From assembly GCF_014132355.1 (NCBI RefSeq), contig NZ_BLZO01000059.1, positions 1 to 64,000 of the forward strand: a stretch of DNA of 64,000 bases, in the 5' to 3' direction. This DNA comes from Okeania sp. KiyG1 (GTDB lineage: Bacteria > Cyanobacteriota > Cyanobacteriia > Cyanobacteriales > Microcoleaceae). Both the position numbers and the translations under genes were made by a program. The notes under the pieces are model-generated. The model saw only the letters and a list, made by a program, of their open reading frames with translations, was not told where the DNA came from and did not search any database. Below, piece by piece: positions 50,079-58,875 of this stretch. How positions within the stretch are numbered: the stretch's first letter is position 1; each line of letters starts with the position of its first letter.

Positions 50079-51020
50079 TTAACTTTTAACTTTTGACTTA
50101 TAAAGTCCCGATGCCAATAATCTAGCTATGGCATTACTAATAGGTTGATTTGTTTCTTGCTGATAATATGTAAATCCTGGAGAAGGATTAACCTCAAAAC
50201 AGTACCACTCGCCCTCTGGAGTTTCTCGCAAATCTATGCCAGCTAAAGATAATTCCATTTCTGCAGCCATTAGTCTACATTTATTTTCTATATCTTTTGG
50301 CAAACGATAACTAAAAATTTCAGGAGCATTGGCAACTCCCGCGTAACGATAATCATCCGCAGCAGAACTAATAGCACAGGCAAATACATCTTCACCCACT
50401 ACATGAACCCGATAATCTCTACCGGGTATATATTGCTGAAATTGAGTTGGACAAGAAACAACATTATCTAAACGTTTGGTATGTTCTGGTCGCAACTGAG
50501 AAACCTTACTGCGGGTACTACTAACAGATTTGTAAATCACACTGCCATGGTCTTGCCAAAACTCATGCACCGCATTGGGAGTCGTAGTAACTAAAGTGTC
50601 AGGTACTTCAAACCCAAACTTACAAATTTGCTCTAACTGATACGGTTTAGAATTATTCGCTGCCATTGCTGAAGGACGATTCAAAACTAAGGCAGAAGTC
50701 ATTTCTACCCATGACAACAAAGCACTATCTACTGCAGTCGCGTGTTGCCAAGCATAACTCTCAGGTCCTGCTTCCATAATTTCTGGAAGTTTGTAGGAGT
50801 CGTGGGGACGCAAATAAACTCCTGTAACTGCACTCAAGTCTATTTTGTGAGTGGGAGTGCAGATTTCCCCTGTAATTTTTTCCCCTACAGAAAGCTTAAC
50901 TTCGGTTTCAAGAATTTCTCGTTGGTTAAGCAGTACATGAGGTATACCTAAATTTTGCAATTCTTTCTGTACTGCTGCTAAAGGTGAATCTCCGGGTAGT
51001 CCCCACAACAGAATTAACAT
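50079..51020 (-). CDS. ATP-grasp ligase, RimK-like, unknown substrate
   Basis: A 313-residue ATP-grasp protein. The N-terminal preATP-grasp part reads MLILLWGLPGDSPLAAVQKE. ATP-binding strands include GSVIYKSVSSTRSKVSQL and QFQQYIPGRDYRVHVVGEDV. The metal/catalytic end is SLAGIDLRETPEGEWYCFEVNPSPGFTYY (E and N of FEVNPSP). The last residues (YKSKVKS) come from the AAAAGTC repeat. It forms a minus-strand group with the 230-aa and 265-aa proteins upstream. RimK-type ligases attach amino acids to proteins or form peptide crosslinks; the substrate here is unknown. Confidence 0.82.
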   Translation of the reverse strand: MLILLWGLPGDSPLAAVQKELQNLGIPHVLLNQREILETEVKLSVGEKITGEICTPTHKIDLSAVTGVYLRPHDSYKLPEIMEAGPESYAWQHATAVDSALLSWVEMTSALVLNRPSAMAANNSKPYQLEQICKFGFEVPDTLVTTTPNAVHEFWQDHGSVIYKSVSSTRSKVSQLRPEHTKRLDNVVSCPTQFQQYIPGRDYRVHVVGEDVFACAISSAADDYRYAGVANAPEIFSYRLPKDIENKCRLMAAEMELSLAGIDLRETPEGEWYCFEVNPSPGFTYYQQETNQPISNAIARLLASGLYKSKVKS

Positions 51021-51351
51021 TTTTTTTCCTCGTTAAAAAAAGCGGTCATTTCAGTTATCAGTTATCAGTTATCAGTTATCAGTCATCAGTACCTCTAGCT
51101 GTTTGCGCAGCATGACCTAGGAAAGCAAAGTGAATAGAAATATTGAATATTCTCTTTCTCTTGGTCGATAAGATATGATTAGGTATCCCATCCATCTCTC
51201 GACTGCTTTTTATCGCCTTAAAAGGGGGAAGTTTGAGACCAAAAATTTTTGGTAAGCACTCAGTACTTAGCAATCAGTACTAATAACTGAAATGTCCCCG
51301 ACTCAGCAATCCTGCGCCATAGCTCAAAGTACGGGCGAATGCCATTCGCCC
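51021..51351. repeat. repeat insertion between the ATP-grasp pair genes
   Basis: AGTTATC tandem tract, GTTTGCGCAGCATGACCTAG block at about 51100, and a diverged GGTCGATAAGATATG element (about 51150-51260), then GCGAATGCCATTCGCC at 51330. It separates two genes that are otherwise closely spaced. No gene. Confidence 0.6.
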
Positions 51352-52044
51352 CTATAAGTAAAAATACTCCAGAATGGCAGTAGCGATCGCTGGTTGAGAA
51401 ATATCTGTCCACAAATTAGCATCAATAAATTCTGCATCAGCATCAGCTTTACTAAATTGAACAGTTAATAACTCAACTCCAGCAGCATCAGCAAGATATC
51501 TAGCTTGAGTTGCTAAAGTGGGGTCAACTTCACCAATACAACGTTTACCAACAACAGTTACTGTTGCGCAATATTCTGGAATTACTTCTGGCAAACTTTC
51601 CTTCCCTAAAGCAATATGTTGATGCAGAGGACGTACAGACATCCCCACTTGAGCAGCAGCATAGATCCATTGGGGCGATCGCCAATTCGGTCCAAGTAGA
51701 CAAGTTGGTGTCGGTCGGTTGAGCATTGGGCATTTTAGTGTATTTAACCAGGAAACCAAAAATGCTGTCATTTCAGCAGCTACATAAGAGCGGTCGTTGG
51801 GAACAATATGAAAAAGTTCCTCTGGAAAAACTGCAGGGAGGCGAGTTAACACACCTGTTATTTGTGCAACTTCTATAATTTTTCCTCCCACAACCGCCGT
51901 AGAATTTTTGGTATTTCCCAGATGGTGTCGCCACCCAACCACTGATAAATCTTCAGGGGTTAGTAGCGTTACACCATCAGTTGCCGAATGTTCAACAAAA
52001 GACCGAGCAGACTTGTCATAGTTACTAGCAATAACAACAAGCAC
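51352..52044 (-). CDS. degenerate ATP-grasp-like protein, partner of the 313-aa ligase
   Basis: A 230-residue protein that resembles the N-terminal half of the neighbouring ligase. ITGVLTRLPAVFPEEL matches VTGVYLRPHDSYKLPE; AAEMTAFLVSWLNTLKCPML plus NRPTPTCLLGPN matches AVDSALLSWVEMTSALVL plus NRPSAMAANN; AAAQVGMSVRPL matches ICKFGFEVPDTL. The C-terminal ATP-binding and metal residues (FEVNPSP) are missing, so it probably lacks ligase activity and may bind substrate. It starts 14 bases after the stop of the 265-aa gene. I do not recognise a named family. Confidence 0.7.
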   Translation of the reverse strand: MLVVIASNYDKSARSFVEHSATDGVTLLTPEDLSVVGWRHHLGNTKNSTAVVGGKIIEVAQITGVLTRLPAVFPEELFHIVPNDRSYVAAEMTAFLVSWLNTLKCPMLNRPTPTCLLGPNWRSPQWIYAAAQVGMSVRPLHQHIALGKESLPEVIPEYCATVTVVGKRCIGEVDPTLATQARYLADAAGVELLTVQFSKADADAEFIDANLWTDISQPAIATAILEYFYL

Positions 52045-52058
52045 TACTCTACTCCTTT

Positions 52059-52856
52059 TTATTCGTTGTTGACAGCAGTTTCACCAACAGCAGGACGCTC
52101 TTCAGAAGAAATGAAAGCTTCTTGTGTTGCTAGACGTTGTCCGATGTTATCGATACTTTGAGCCATTAAAGCTAGTGTTTGTTGCACTTGATCTGTTTGG
52201 TTAGAGCGGATTAGTTCGATATCTTCTCTGGGTAGTTTGTCAATTTCTTTGGATTCTTTGAATTCTTTGAATTCTTTGGATTCTTTGGTTTCTTTAATTT
52301 CTGGTTTGACTTCTTTAAGGTCTTTTGCTACTGGTTTAAGTTCAAATAGACTACTTCCAGTAGCAGTTGGTAGGGCATAAACCAATTGGTCAAAATCAGA
52401 AGCTATAGGTATGTTTTCACTGGTAAATGTGCCTCGGTGTTCGGGAGTTAGTAGCACATTAATTTTATCATTAGGAAAGCGCAAAAAGATTTCGACAAAT
52501 CCACGAATTTCGACTGTATCAACCTGTGGATTGAGAGTAGTAATATCTGGCTGTAAAATCACTAATCCTGTATCGTGGGCAGCTATTCCTACATCAAGAG
52601 TGAATTTACGAGGGTCTGGGGTGGGAGTTAAATCGCCAAATACGTTAGTACCTGATACATCACGAATAGTAATAGTATCAGCTAAGTTTAAGTTAGGTGT
52701 TGTAGCTGTAAATTGGAGCCGAAGCCTCAAGCTAGTGTTATTAGGATTAGCAATGGTTAAAAAGTAACCTTGGAGAACTTGACGGTCAGAATTAGGAATA
52801 TTTCCTGTAGTAGGAGTGATAGGTTTTAAGAGTAGTTCAAATGTTGAAACTAGCAT
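52059..52856 (-). CDS. 265-aa beta-rich protein with KES/KEF repeat linker, unknown
   Basis: The N-terminal ~165 residues are rich in beta strands (LLKPITPTTGNI; GYFLTIANPNNTSLRLRLQF; VEIRGFVEIFLRFPND), like an adhesion or sandwich fold. A Lys/Glu linker follows (KEVKPEIKETKESKEFKEFK), encoded by a 9-bp repeat (AATTCTTTG) that keeps frame. A predicted helix (QVQQTLALMAQSIDNIGQRL) and an acidic tail (SSEERPAVGETAVNNE) close it. No signal peptide. First gene of the ATP-grasp operon, so it could be the ligase substrate or a scaffold. Confidence 0.65.
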   Translation of the reverse strand: MLVSTFELLLKPITPTTGNIPNSDRQVLQGYFLTIANPNNTSLRLRLQFTATTPNLNLADTITIRDVSGTNVFGDLTPTPDPRKFTLDVGIAAHDTGLVILQPDITTLNPQVDTVEIRGFVEIFLRFPNDKINVLLTPEHRGTFTSENIPIASDFDQLVYALPTATGSSLFELKPVAKDLKEVKPEIKETKESKEFKEFKESKEIDKLPREDIELIRSNQTDQVQQTLALMAQSIDNIGQRLATQEAFISSEERPAVGETAVNNE

Positions 52857-52994
52857 TATTTGTCCTCAACAAAAAGTAGTTATTTGTCATCAAATATGAT
52901 TGATAACTTTGATTTTTTTTGGTGTTTTTTGTTCACCTGTATCTACCTTAACTTGATAATTATTGAGTGTGTAGGACAAAAACCTAAAAGTGAT

Positions 52995-53237
52995 TTACAT
53001 TTTTCGTTCGGTAATGCGATCGCGTTGCCAACGTGCCAAAATTTCTGCAGCAAGACGACGAATGGGCCGAGATGGTTGCCTTCTTTGTGCTGCCCATTTG
53101 TCTATTGTATCTCTGGTTACTCCTAACATTAAGGCTAAGGAATCTCTGGTTAAACCTTCTCGAATATAAAGTAATGTTAAAGGGTCTATTTCTTGAGTTT
53201 CTGCTTCTATTCGTGAAATCACTATGGTTTTGGACAT
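52995..53237 (-). CDS. small helix-turn-helix regulator
   Basis: An 80-residue protein from ATG 53237 (an upstream ATG at 53267 adds ten residues). TLLYIREGLTRDSLALMLGV and TRDTIDKWAAQRRQPSRPIRR form a XRE-like helix-turn-helix. It lies 140 bases upstream of the 265-aa gene on the same strand and may regulate that operon. Confidence 0.65.
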   Translation of the reverse strand: MSKTIVISRIEAETQEIDPLTLLYIREGLTRDSLALMLGVTRDTIDKWAAQRRQPSRPIRRLAAEILARWQRDRITERKM

Positions 53238-53267
53238 AAAAATTTTTTCCACACTAGAATATATCAT

Positions 53268-54634
53268 TTATACTACCCAGGACTTACCCAAAATTCCGGT
53301 GTTATTAGCCGCTGTATAGATTGTCCTGTAGGACACCATACAAGTTCAGTTGCTGTGTAAGTCCTGTTAGTTTTCATATTTCTGAGACTGCCTTATGTTA
53401 TGCAGTATGATTTCAATGGTTAAATAACGAAGTTTGGCGTTGATGATTTGAGGTACGATCGGGACTTACGCACGGATACTAAATCCAGTGAGGGCAAATG
53501 CCATTTGCCCCTACATATGGTGTTTTCAAGGTAAATTTGCGTAAGTCCTGATGATATCATGTCCGGATAATTACGGACAGAACTAGGTTCCGCTTACGCG
53601 ACCAAAAAATTTTCTTCTTCTACTCCTGTTTCTTCTTCTTTCTTCCCTCCTGTAGGGGCGTTAACGATAGTTATATCATGTCCGTTTGAATACTTATTAT
53701 TAAGATAGTAGGGGAGTGGGGGAGTGGGGGAGTGGGGAGTAGGGGAGTAGGGAACCCACCCCTAACCCCTCCGAGGAGGGAAAAATAGAAAGATTTACTG
53801 TTTACAGCGGTTTTCATTTGGGTAGACCACAGAGGGGCGTTTGCTGACGCATAGCTCCGCTAACTCCCCTACTCCTGACTCCTGACTCCTAAGTAATAAT
53901 GCAGCTTGCATATCTTTGATACCTTGTATAGTAGTCTAGACAAAGGTTAGGATATTTATAAAGGCTCAAACTTAGTCAGAAATTACTTTTAATTTTTAAC
54001 TTTTAACAGGACTTACGCAAATTCTTAGGCAATAAGCTATCCGTAGAGGGCGTCATTCGGAGCTTTGCGGAGCGCAAATGCCATTCGCTATATATGGCGG
54101 TTGGTGCGTAATATCATGTCCGGTTGAACAGTTATAAATAAATAACGACGGAGGAGTCAGGAGTCAACCCACCCTCACCCCTAACCCTCCCAGGAGGTAG
54201 GGTCTATTTATTGTCACGAGAGAAAAAAGAAGTAGGGGAGTGGGGGGATGGGGAGTAGGGGATGGGGAGTAAGGTCAATTCATCGTCACGCGATCGAAAA
54301 ATTGTATCCTTTGAAATTTTGAGATTTTGTGCATCTTGCTAGGTGAGTTAACCAAAAATATACAGTTGTAAATATTCTAGGCGCGACAATGAATTAGCCC
54401 TGCTCCCAGGAGGGGAGGGGAACTCAGGAGTCAGGAGTCAACCCACCCCCAACCCCTCCGGTGGAGGGGAGAAGGAAGAAGGAAGAAAGAAGAAGAAGAA
54501 GGAGAAAGTTTTTTTTATCACTAATCATCCGGACATGATATAAGTCCTGTTTTAACTTTTAACTTTTAACTTTTGACTTTTAACTTTTAACTTTTGACTT
54601 TTGACTTTTGACTTTTGACTTGCGCTATACTCCC
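53268..54634. repeat. 1.4 kb block of nested MITEs and GGGGAGTA tracts
   Basis: Copies of the CAGGACTTACGCA element at about 53278-53371 and 53461-53552, then a large one from 54005 to 54550 whose right end is interrupted by another element (54112-54540). Lone TATCATGTCCGG ends lie at about 53564 and 53673. GGGGAGTGGG and GAAGAAGG tracts fill the space. A (T)AACTTTTGACTT tract ends the block. No gene. Confidence 0.75.
54112..54540. mobile_element. TATCATGTCCGG MITE nested in another MITE, with TSD TAA
   Basis: 429 bp with ends TATCATGTCCGG and CCGGACATGATA, flanked by TAA at 54109-54111 and 54541-54543. Removing it and one TAA restores GCGTAAGTCCTG, the standard right end of the CAGGACTTACGC family. 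The interior is composed of simple-sequence tracts and CCCCTAACCCTCC segments. Confidence 0.85.
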
Positions 54635-56098
54635 CTACTCCTGATTCGCGATCGCCACTTGATATTTATTACCAACTTTTTTCAAATCAAAGGCGTTAGA
54701 AGACTTTAAAAAGTCGAGAAATTTACCACTTAATTTTAACTGTTTCAGGATTGTAGTAATAGAATGACGATATTGTTTTTTAAATTCTGTGCCAATAATA
54801 GAAATGCAAATGTAGCCATGAGGAGCATGAGCAGCTAAAACTTCAATAATATTCACCAACCCTTGTTCCAATTCTTTTGGAGACCTAATTATCTGTGAAT
54901 TTACAGTCGGTACATTTTCAGCAGGTTCTGGAGAGCTAATTATCTGTGAATTTACAGTCTGTATATTTTGGGCAGCGATCGCCACTTGATATTCTTTAGA
55001 CCTTGGTTTTTTTTTCACTCTAAATTTAGGAGAGAATTTGAAAAAATTATCCAGGTCATTGTTAATTTTTAAATCCTTTAATACCTGCCCCATATCCTCC
55101 CCAAATATTGCCATAAATTTTTCATCAACTAACTTCAAATCCACAAAAATTTGATTCTTCTTGACTGGAATATTAGAGATGATTTTCATCACTTCTTGCT
55201 CAAATTCTGCTCGAGAATTAATCTCCGGTAAATCAACCTTCTTTGACTGAATATTTTCCTCATTTTCAACTAATTTTGTAGCTATATTTTTAGCTGCAAA
55301 AATCTCCGCATCTTCCGAAACTACCTGTGATAAATTTTGTTTATACCCTCTATCTAGAGAAATTTCACATCGTTTTTCCAATAAACTAGCAATAATAGAT
55401 AACTCAGAACTGCGCCGACTAATTGACTCATTTTCCACTTGTAACAACTGTTGAATTTGTTCCACAAACTCTTCTAATTGTGGAATTTCTGTTGCCATTT
55501 TCAGGGAATAATGCTTCACCTCCAAAGTACTTCGATTTTCTATACTCAGAATATTATCTGGTTGTCTTCTCACCCGATAAACAATCAAACCTTGATTTTG
55601 TAAACTATTACAAAGGTGAGTCAATAACCAATCCGAAGAACAAACAAAAACAGCTTTAGCATCAGAATATTGCCTACCAATAGCTGCCCCCATAGACATC
55701 ATTTGAGCATCAGCACTATTTTTACCTTCCGGAACATGAATAAGTTGATACCCACGCTCAAAAAGTTCTGCATCATATTTGCTCAAACTAGAATTTTTCC
55801 AGTTAGCAAAAGCAATCTTAACTTGTAAAGAATATTCAGAAATATTAGCTAAAAATTTCTCTGTATTAACATCAATTTTCAGATTTTCAACATCTAATAA
55901 TAAAATTGCAATTCCTGTTTTTGGAGCTTCAGTTAAAGTTGTTGGTTCAGATTTACTAACAGAAATTTTCTGCCCTATCTTTGATTTAGGGAACTTTTCC
56001 ATAAACTGCCGACCACAATCCTTGCAGCGGTAGCGTTGACGATTATTAGGACGACCATTTTTGCGTAAAGATGTAGAACCACAACTGGGACATTTCAT
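54635..56098 (-). CDS. zinc-ribbon / NYN-domain protein with LOTUS-like C-terminal repeats
   Basis: About 487 residues from ATG 56098; the longer TTG-initiated form only adds repeat-encoded residues. An N-terminal zinc ribbon MKCPSCGSTSLRKNG...RYRCKDCGRQF (two CxxC) resembles those of transposases. Residues ~65-200 form a NYN (PIN-like nuclease) domain: GIAILLLDVENLKID, then KNSADAQMMSMGA, then VFVCSSDWLLTHLCN, with acidic residues placed as in the family. Two related C-terminal segments (FEQEVMKIISNIPVKK...KFRVKKK and LEQGLVNIIEVLAAHAPHG...KYQVAIA) resemble OST-HTH/LOTUS RNA-binding units. It probably acts on RNA. It stands alone. Confidence 0.75.
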   Translation of the reverse strand: MKCPSCGSTSLRKNGRPNNRQRYRCKDCGRQFMEKFPKSKIGQKISVSKSEPTTLTEAPKTGIAILLLDVENLKIDVNTEKFLANISEYSLQVKIAFANWKNSSLSKYDAELFERGYQLIHVPEGKNSADAQMMSMGAAIGRQYSDAKAVFVCSSDWLLTHLCNSLQNQGLIVYRVRRQPDNILSIENRSTLEVKHYSLKMATEIPQLEEFVEQIQQLLQVENESISRRSSELSIIASLLEKRCEISLDRGYKQNLSQVVSEDAEIFAAKNIATKLVENEENIQSKKVDLPEINSRAEFEQEVMKIISNIPVKKNQIFVDLKLVDEKFMAIFGEDMGQVLKDLKINNDLDNFFKFSPKFRVKKKPRSKEYQVAIAAQNIQTVNSQIISSPEPAENVPTVNSQIIRSPKELEQGLVNIIEVLAAHAPHGYICISIIGTEFKKQYRHSITTILKQLKLSGKFLDFLKSSNAFDLKKVGNKYQVAIANQE

Positions 56099-56316
56099 TT
56101 CTAAGTCAAAAGTCAAAAGTCAAAAGTCAAAAGTTAAAAATATCAGGACTTACGCAGGTAAACCCAGAAACCTGGTTTTTTCCTAATGTCTATTGTTAAA
56201 AACAACGATTTACCCTCAAAACCGGGTTTCTTTGCATAAGTCCTAAGTATTTGATTTCATCTTCAATAATCTTATGGTGAATTACCCATTAAATCAAAAG
56301 TCAAAAGTCAAAAGTA

Positions 56317-56438
56317 CAGGACTTACGCAAATTCACCTTAAAAACGTAATTCAATATGTAGGAGCGAATGGCATTTGCGCTCCGCAGAGCTGCCGAATTG
56401 CGCCCTCACTTGATAAGCGTGTCCGTGCGTAAGTCCTG
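56317..56438. mobile_element. MITE, CAGGACTTACG family, with TSD AAGTA
   Basis: 122 bp, ends CAGGACTTACGCAAATTCAC and GTGCGTAAGTCCTG, flanked by AAGTA on both sides (56312-56316 and 56439-56443). The interior carries GAATGGCATTTGCGCTCCGC. Confidence 0.8.
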
Positions 56439-56561
56439 AAGTATTTAATTAGCAGTGGGAGCATCTTGCTCCCTTGCTCGTATCTTACTCCCATGAAGCG
56501 CCGTTGTTAATTCTCATCTACCATTACTATCAGGAATTACACATGAACACTATTGGTAGTA

Positions 56562-56957
56562 GACTGACACAGCTAAAACTGTGCACTCTTATTTTTATTT
56601 CTAGGTGTCTTTATCTCCCCTACTCCCCCACTCCCCACTCCCCTACTCCCCTACTCCCTAATGCACAATTTAAGGTGTGTCGGTCCAGTAGTAGACTGAC
56701 ACAGCTAAAACTGTGCACTCTTATTTTTATTTCTAGGTGTCTTTATCTCCCCTACTCCCCCACTCCCCACTCCCCTACTCCCCTACTCCCTAATGCACAA
56801 TTTAAGGTGTGTCGGTCCAGTAGTAGACTGACACAGCTAAAACTGTGCACTCTTATTTTTATTTCTAGTTGTCTTTATCTCTTCTACTCCCTACTCCCCT
56901 ACTCCCCACTCCCCTACTCCCCTACTCCCTAATGCACAATTTAAGATGAAACAGTCC
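56562..56957. repeat. three tandem copies of the GACTGACACAGC MITE
   Basis: The GACTGACACAGC start recurs at 56562, 56694 and 56826, a strict 132 bp period. Copies 1 and 2 end TGTGTCGGTCCAGTAGTA; copy 3 ends instead with AAGATGAAACAGTCC, the right end seen in the array at 11.7-12.6 kb, so two families have recombined. Confidence 0.85.
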
Positions 56958-57367
56958 AGTAGGGTGTGTTAGCGGTAGCGTAACTGAGCGAAACTCTATA
57001 TCTATTGTCAGTGCATAACTGCTAACTATGCATAACTACCTTCTATTTATAAATAGATGATATATAGCAGTAGAAGGAAAGGGTGCGGACATATCAAAAT
57101 CTGGAACAGGGAACAGGGAATAGGGAACAGGTAGGAATGCATGCAACGTCCCTACAGATTATTTCGTTTACGGGTTGTTCGGAAGCAAGTAATGAAAGGG
57201 GTATTCATAACTCTTATATTGATTCACCAACGCCCAAAATCTTAAAACTCATACAACACAATATTCTTCCTTCTGCTATAAAAAAACTCCTTTCTAGGTA
57301 CTGACAACTGATAACTGATATGACTCCTGTGATATCATACCATTGTTTAACAAAAATTAATAAAAAT

Positions 57368-58875
57368 ATGGCCCGCGACTTAAGAGGATTCCTGAAAATT
57401 TTAGAAGACCGAGGACAACTATGCCGAATCAGAGCTTTAGTTGACCCAGACCTAGAAATAGCAGAAATCTGTAACCGGATGCTGCAAAAGGGTGGCCCAG
57501 CTCTCCTATTTGAAAATGTCAAAGGGTCTGACCACCCCATAGCAATAAATTTGTTAGGCACAGAACAACGAGTATGCTGGGCAATGAATATGGAAAAACC
57601 CCAGGAATTGGAAACCTTGGGTAAAAAATTGGGGATGCTGCAACAACCCAAACCACCAAAAAGATTTCCCAAGCAGTGGAATTTGGCAAAGTTTTGTTTG
57701 ATGTTGTCAAAGCAAAACCAGGGCGCGACTTTTTCCCTCCTTGTCAACAAGTCGTCGTTGAGGGAGACGCTCTCGACTTAAACCAAATTCCTATGATTCG
57801 CCCTTATCCTGGAGATGCGGGTAAAATTATTACTCTCGGTTTGGTGATTACAAAAGATTGTGAAACAGGTACACCAAATGTAGGGGTTTATCGGTTACAG
57901 TTACAGTCGCGTAATACTATGACAGTGCATTGGTTATCTGTCCGTGGTGGAGCGCGACATTTGCGAAAAGCAGCAGAAAATGGGAAAAAGTTGGAGATTG
58001 CGATCGCTCTGGGAGTAGACCCATTAATTATTATGGCTGCTGCTACTCCAATTCCTGTAGACTTGTCAGAATGGCTATTCGCAGGACTTTACGGTGGCTC
58101 AGGTGTCAAGCTAAATAAGTGCAAAACCCTAGATTTGGAAATACCAGCAGATTCAGAATTTGTGCTTGAGGGTACTATTACTCCAGGAGAAGTGTTACCA
58201 GACGGACCATTTGGCGACCACATGGGTTATTATGGTGGGTTGGAAGATTCTCCGGTGGTTAGATTTCACTGTATGACTCACCGCAAAGACCCGATTTATT
58301 TAACAACTTTTAGTGGGAGACCGCCGAAAGAAGAAGCGATGATGGCGATCGCTCTTAACCGGATATATACTCCTATTCTCCGACAGCAAGTTTCAGAAAT
58401 TGTTGATTTTTTCCTCCCTATGGAAGCTCTGAGTTACAAAGCTGCTGTAATTTCTATTAAGAAAGCATATCCAGGTCAAGCACGAAGAGCAGCGTTAGCT
58501 TTTTGGAGTGCTTTACCACAGTTTACTTATACAAAGTTTGTAATTGTGGTGGATGATAAGATTAATATTCGCGACCCTCGTCAAGTAGTATGGGCAATTA
58601 GTTCTAAGGTCGATCCTTCTAGAGATGTTTTCATTTTGCCGAATACACCTTTTGATAGTTTAGATTTTGCTAGCGAGAAAATTGGTTTGGGTGGTCGTAT
58701 GGGAATAGATGCGACTACTAAGATTCCTCCTGAAACTGACCATGAGTGGGGTGCAGCTTTGGAGTCCGATGCGGATGTTGCTGCAATGGTGGATAGACGT
58801 TGGACTGAATATGGGTTAGATGATTTGAATTTGGCAGAAGTTGACCCGAATTTATTTGGATATGATATTCAGTGA
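57368..58875 (+). CDS. ubiD: UbiD-family decarboxylase, one frameshift
   Basis: About 502 residues. ATG 57368 gives MARDLRGFLKILEDRGQL. Downstream: GGPALLFENVKGSDHPIAIN, the prenylated-flavin site region LGLVITKDCETGTPNVGVYRLQL, WSVRGGARH-like LSVRGGARHLRKA, EFVLEGTITPGEVLPDGPFGDHMGYYG, RKDPIYLTTFSGRPPKEE and GIDATTKIP. The frame breaks at the A5 run 57658-57662; six A residues would give PPKKISQAVEFGKVLFDVVK and a full-length protein. Cyanobacterial homologues (such as sll0936) are linked to 4-hydroxybenzoate decarboxylation in plastoquinone synthesis. No ubiX neighbour is seen. Confidence 0.9.

Larger units (their letters stand above)
56099..57367. repeat. 1.27 kb repeat block upstream of ubiD
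   Basis: AAAAGTC tract; an inverted pair CAGGACTTACGCAG and GCATAAGTCCTAAG (56142-56250); the 56317-56438 MITE; three tandem MITE copies at 56562-56957; then a GGGAACAGGGAATA tract. ORFs inside the tandem copies are simple translations of CTCCCCTACTCC repeats. No gene. Confidence 0.75.

Noticed and set aside
56474-56932. 152-aa ORF with three internal repeats
   Set aside because: It is a read-through of three tandem MITE copies and CTCCCCTA tracts.
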